Below, piece by piece: positions 13,634-14,575 of a DNA stretch of 14,575 bases (position 1 is its first letter; every line of letters starts with the position of its first letter). This DNA comes from DATBIO01 sp036556965 (lineage in GTDB: Bacteria; Acidobacteriota; Vicinamibacteria; Fen-336). Made by a program: the position numbers and the translations under genes. The DNA lies in the NCBI GenBank assembly GCA_036556965.1, contig DATBIO010000057.1, positions 1-14,575 on the forward strand. The letters are read 5' to 3'. The notes beneath the pieces are model-generated. The model made no database searches and was not told where the DNA came from. It worked only from the letters and a program-made list of their open reading frames with translations.

Positions 13634-13995
13634 GGGGGCGTAACGGATTCGACGGGAACGACGACCCCGGGAGACGCAGGCCGAGCGTGCCTACCGGCTC
13701 GATAATGCGGTGGGAAAACACAGCTGCCAACGATAACTTGGCGCTGGCTGCCTAACTAAAACCTAGGCAACCCGTCCTGCCGGGGCCCCGCCCACGGGAC
13801 CTGGACCAGGGCGTCACCAAGGTGGGCTGGCCCCGAGCCCTCGGTCCGGGGGCGACGGGCGAGATCAATCGGACTAGCCGGTGCCGGTTTCGTCCGGCCT
13901 TCACGGTGTCGGCGAACCATCAGGTCGGACTAAGCCTGTAGGGTCTTCCGCCGGCGCGCTTCCGGACGCGGGTTCGACTCCCGCCGCCTCCACCA
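13634..13995 (+). ncRNA. ssrA: Transfer-messenger RNA (tmRNA)
   Basis: A 362-base one-piece tmRNA that rescues stalled ribosomes in trans-translation. The 5' end GGGGGCG (13634-13640) pairs with CGCCTCC (13985-13991) to form the acceptor stem, including the G3-U pair that alanyl-tRNA synthetase recognises. The conserved TAACGGATTCGAC follows the 5' strand. The 3' end has the T-arm GGGTTCGACTCCC and the encoded A-CCA. The tag reading frame is present at 13726-13755. The central region contains GC-rich pairable stretches expected for pseudoknots. The + strand gene follows the lipoprotein and is closed by a terminator at 14012. It is complete, with no intron or permutation. Confidence 0.97.
13726..13755 (+). 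other. tmRNA proteolysis-tag reading frame, ANDNLALAA
   Basis: Codons GCC AAC GAT AAC TTG GCG CTG GCT GCC TAA encode ANDNLALAA. With the alanine carried by tmRNA the tag is AANDNLALAA, ending in the LAA degron read by ClpXP/ClpAP. The preceding codon is GCT, so the resume codon could be one position earlier. A second in-line TAA follows at 13757-13759. Confidence 0.9.
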
Positions 13996-14011
13996 TCGCA
14001 AAGGACTCGAA

Positions 14012-14044
14012 CCGTCCCCCAAACCGGGGGACGGGTCCGTTTCT
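14012..14044 (+). terminator. Rho-independent terminator of ssrA
   Basis: CCGTCCCCC (14012-14020) pairs perfectly with GGGGGACGG (14026-14034) around the 5-base loop AAACC. A T-containing stretch (GTTTCTT) follows after a few bases. It starts 17 bases after the tmRNA CCA end. Confidence 0.8.
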
Positions 14045-14053
14045 TGGAAGGGT

Positions 14054-14273
14054 CAGCGCGCGAGGAGGGGATTCGACGGGCGTATCGGCGCCTGGATCGC
14101 CGCAACGTCCCAGCACTACAACGCGGCCCACAATGGCGCCCGCTTCGCGCTGTGCGTGGTCAGCGACTACGCCACGTCTGCTTCGACCCAACGCCGCCTA
14201 CGCCCGCCTCGGGTCGGAGAACGTGCTGACCCCGAAGAAGCTCCTGCCTGGGTCGGACGGCCGCATGCCATAA
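14054..14273 (+). pseudogene. Frame-disrupted tail of an unrecognised gene
   Basis: Two adjoining stretches look coding but lie in different frames. In the frame of base 14072 the translation includes GAWIAATSQHYNAAHNG and ARFALCVVSDYA, with G/C in most third positions, to about 14175. From about 14187 to the TAA at 14271-14273 the coding-like frame is one base off and reads PNAAYARLGSENVL then TPKKLLPGSDGRMP. A single-base indel between 14175 and 14190 would join them. No start codon with a ribosome binding site is visible, and the 5' part seems lost near the tmRNA terminator. I do not recognise the protein. It could be a decayed gene, or an intact gene with a sequencing error and a truncated 5' end. 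Confidence 0.5.
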
Positions 14274-14298
14274 TCCCGCCCGCCTGGCAGGTTTCAGG

Positions 14299-14493
14299 CG
14301 AGGAACGCCATGCCCCTGAAGATCCGCGTGGATGGGGTGACGAGATGAAGGGCTTCGCGCTGGGCGCGGTGGACGACATCACCAAGCCCATCTCCTCGCC
14401 GGCCGCGGGAGTCGATTCGACCCCGACGTCGTGGACGCCTTCAGCGCCCTGGGCGAGGAGTTCATGACGATCGCGCGCAGTTACGCGGAGTGA
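14299..14493 (+). pseudogene. Remnant of an HD-GYP response regulator with internal deletions
   Basis: Three fragments in order resemble one protein. First, GAGG (14300-14303), then ATG 14310, reads MPLKIRVDGVT and ends at a stop, like the opening strand of a receiver domain. Second, from 14345, comes MKGFALGAVDDITKPIS, which matches the end of CheY-like receivers (GFxLGAVDYITKPI, with the conserved Lys-Pro). Third, from about 14413 in another frame, FDPDVVDAFSALGEEF matches the C-terminus typical of HD-GYP cyclic-di-GMP phosphodiesterases and ends at TGA 14491-14493. The body of the receiver and the whole HD-GYP catalytic core are missing. The family assignment rests on short motifs recognised by eye. 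It is a probable relic and non-functional. Confidence 0.6.
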
Positions 14494-14497
14494 CGGC

Positions 14498-14575
14498 GGC
14501 GAGGCCGCGTTGGTCTGGGCCTGCGCCGTCTTCCTCGTTGCGTGGTCCTGGGTCCGTCTGCTCGTCGCCGGCCAC
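14498..14575 (+). other. Hydrophobic reading frame running off the window edge
   Basis: In the frame of base 14498 the sequence reads EAALVWACAVFLVAWSWVRLLVAG, which would be one membrane-spanning helix, and continues beyond the window. No ATG or GTG with a ribosome binding site precedes it; TTG 14510 is the only nearby start. It could be the N-terminus of a membrane protein such as a sensor kinase next to the response-regulator relic, another decayed fragment, or chance. Confidence 0.25.

Noticed and set aside
13996..14011. tRNA gene directly after ssrA
   Set aside because: The CCA at 13993-13995 belongs to tmRNA, and the following bases lead straight into its terminator hairpin with no cloverleaf.
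13881..14191. Frames on both strands over the tmRNA 3' end, including one reading VEAAGVEPASG
   Set aside because: This peptide is the familiar spurious antisense translation of a tRNA-like 3' end; the region is structural RNA.
1..14575. CRISPR arrays, insertion sequences, integrase, toxin-antitoxin or phage-defence genes
   Set aside because: I found no spaced repeat array, transposase motif, terminal inverted repeats or known defence domains on either strand; the only decay is after ssrA.

Overview
This is a very GC-rich bacterial chromosome segment. By eye it is roughly 70% G+C, with third codon positions almost all G or C in the real genes. The gene content (a GAF protein with a conserved C-terminal domain, a TPR lytic transglycosylase, RNase PH, a COG2231-type endonuclease III relative, Cys-containing exported proteins) and the tmRNA tag ANDNLALAA suggest Acidobacteriota or a related deep soil or sediment lineage. 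That placement is inference from memory of similar gene sets, not a search. GTG and TTG starts are frequent, and many gene pairs are joined by GTGA overlaps.

Region 1 (1-3891, + strand) holds three exported proteins of unknown function. The first (5' end outside the window) and second are tandem diverged paralogs that share a six-cysteine layout. The third is a different four-cysteine exported protein behind a structured 160-base leader. A 28-base perfect palindrome separates it from the convergent operon that follows.

Region 2 (3983-6954, - strand) is a compact molybdate uptake operon, read right to left: a short HTH+Mop/TOBE regulator, modA, modB, modC. The ModA-like protein begins directly at the mature domain, with no visible signal peptide. 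Upstream lies a 65-base divergent promoter region with five CCCGGT half-sites, on whose other side rdgB (XTP/dITP diphosphatase) starts. Both starts sit 5-7 bases after a TANNNT -10 element and lack Shine-Dalgarno sequences, so both transcripts may be leaderless.

Region 3 (7634-11875, - strand) is a probable operon: GAF-domain protein, soluble lytic transglycosylase, RNase PH. A good sigma70-type promoter (TTGACA-N16-CATAAT) precedes it. Divergent from it on the + strand are an endonuclease III-like DNA glycosylase with a 4Fe-4S site and a coupled lipoprotein gene.

Region 4 (13634-14575) holds ssrA (tmRNA), a rho-independent terminator, and then about 500 bases of decayed coding sequence. 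One piece is a frame-disrupted, unrecognised gene tail. The other is a remnant of an HD-GYP response regulator in which the start, the end of the receiver domain and the C-terminus survive but the rest is deleted. A hydrophobic reading frame runs off the right edge.

I saw no CRISPR array, intact insertion sequence, integrase or recognisable defence system. The most unusual points are the leaderless-looking regulator/rdgB divergent promoter with its repeated half-sites, the signal-less ModA, the six-cysteine paralog pair, and the gene decay just past tmRNA.
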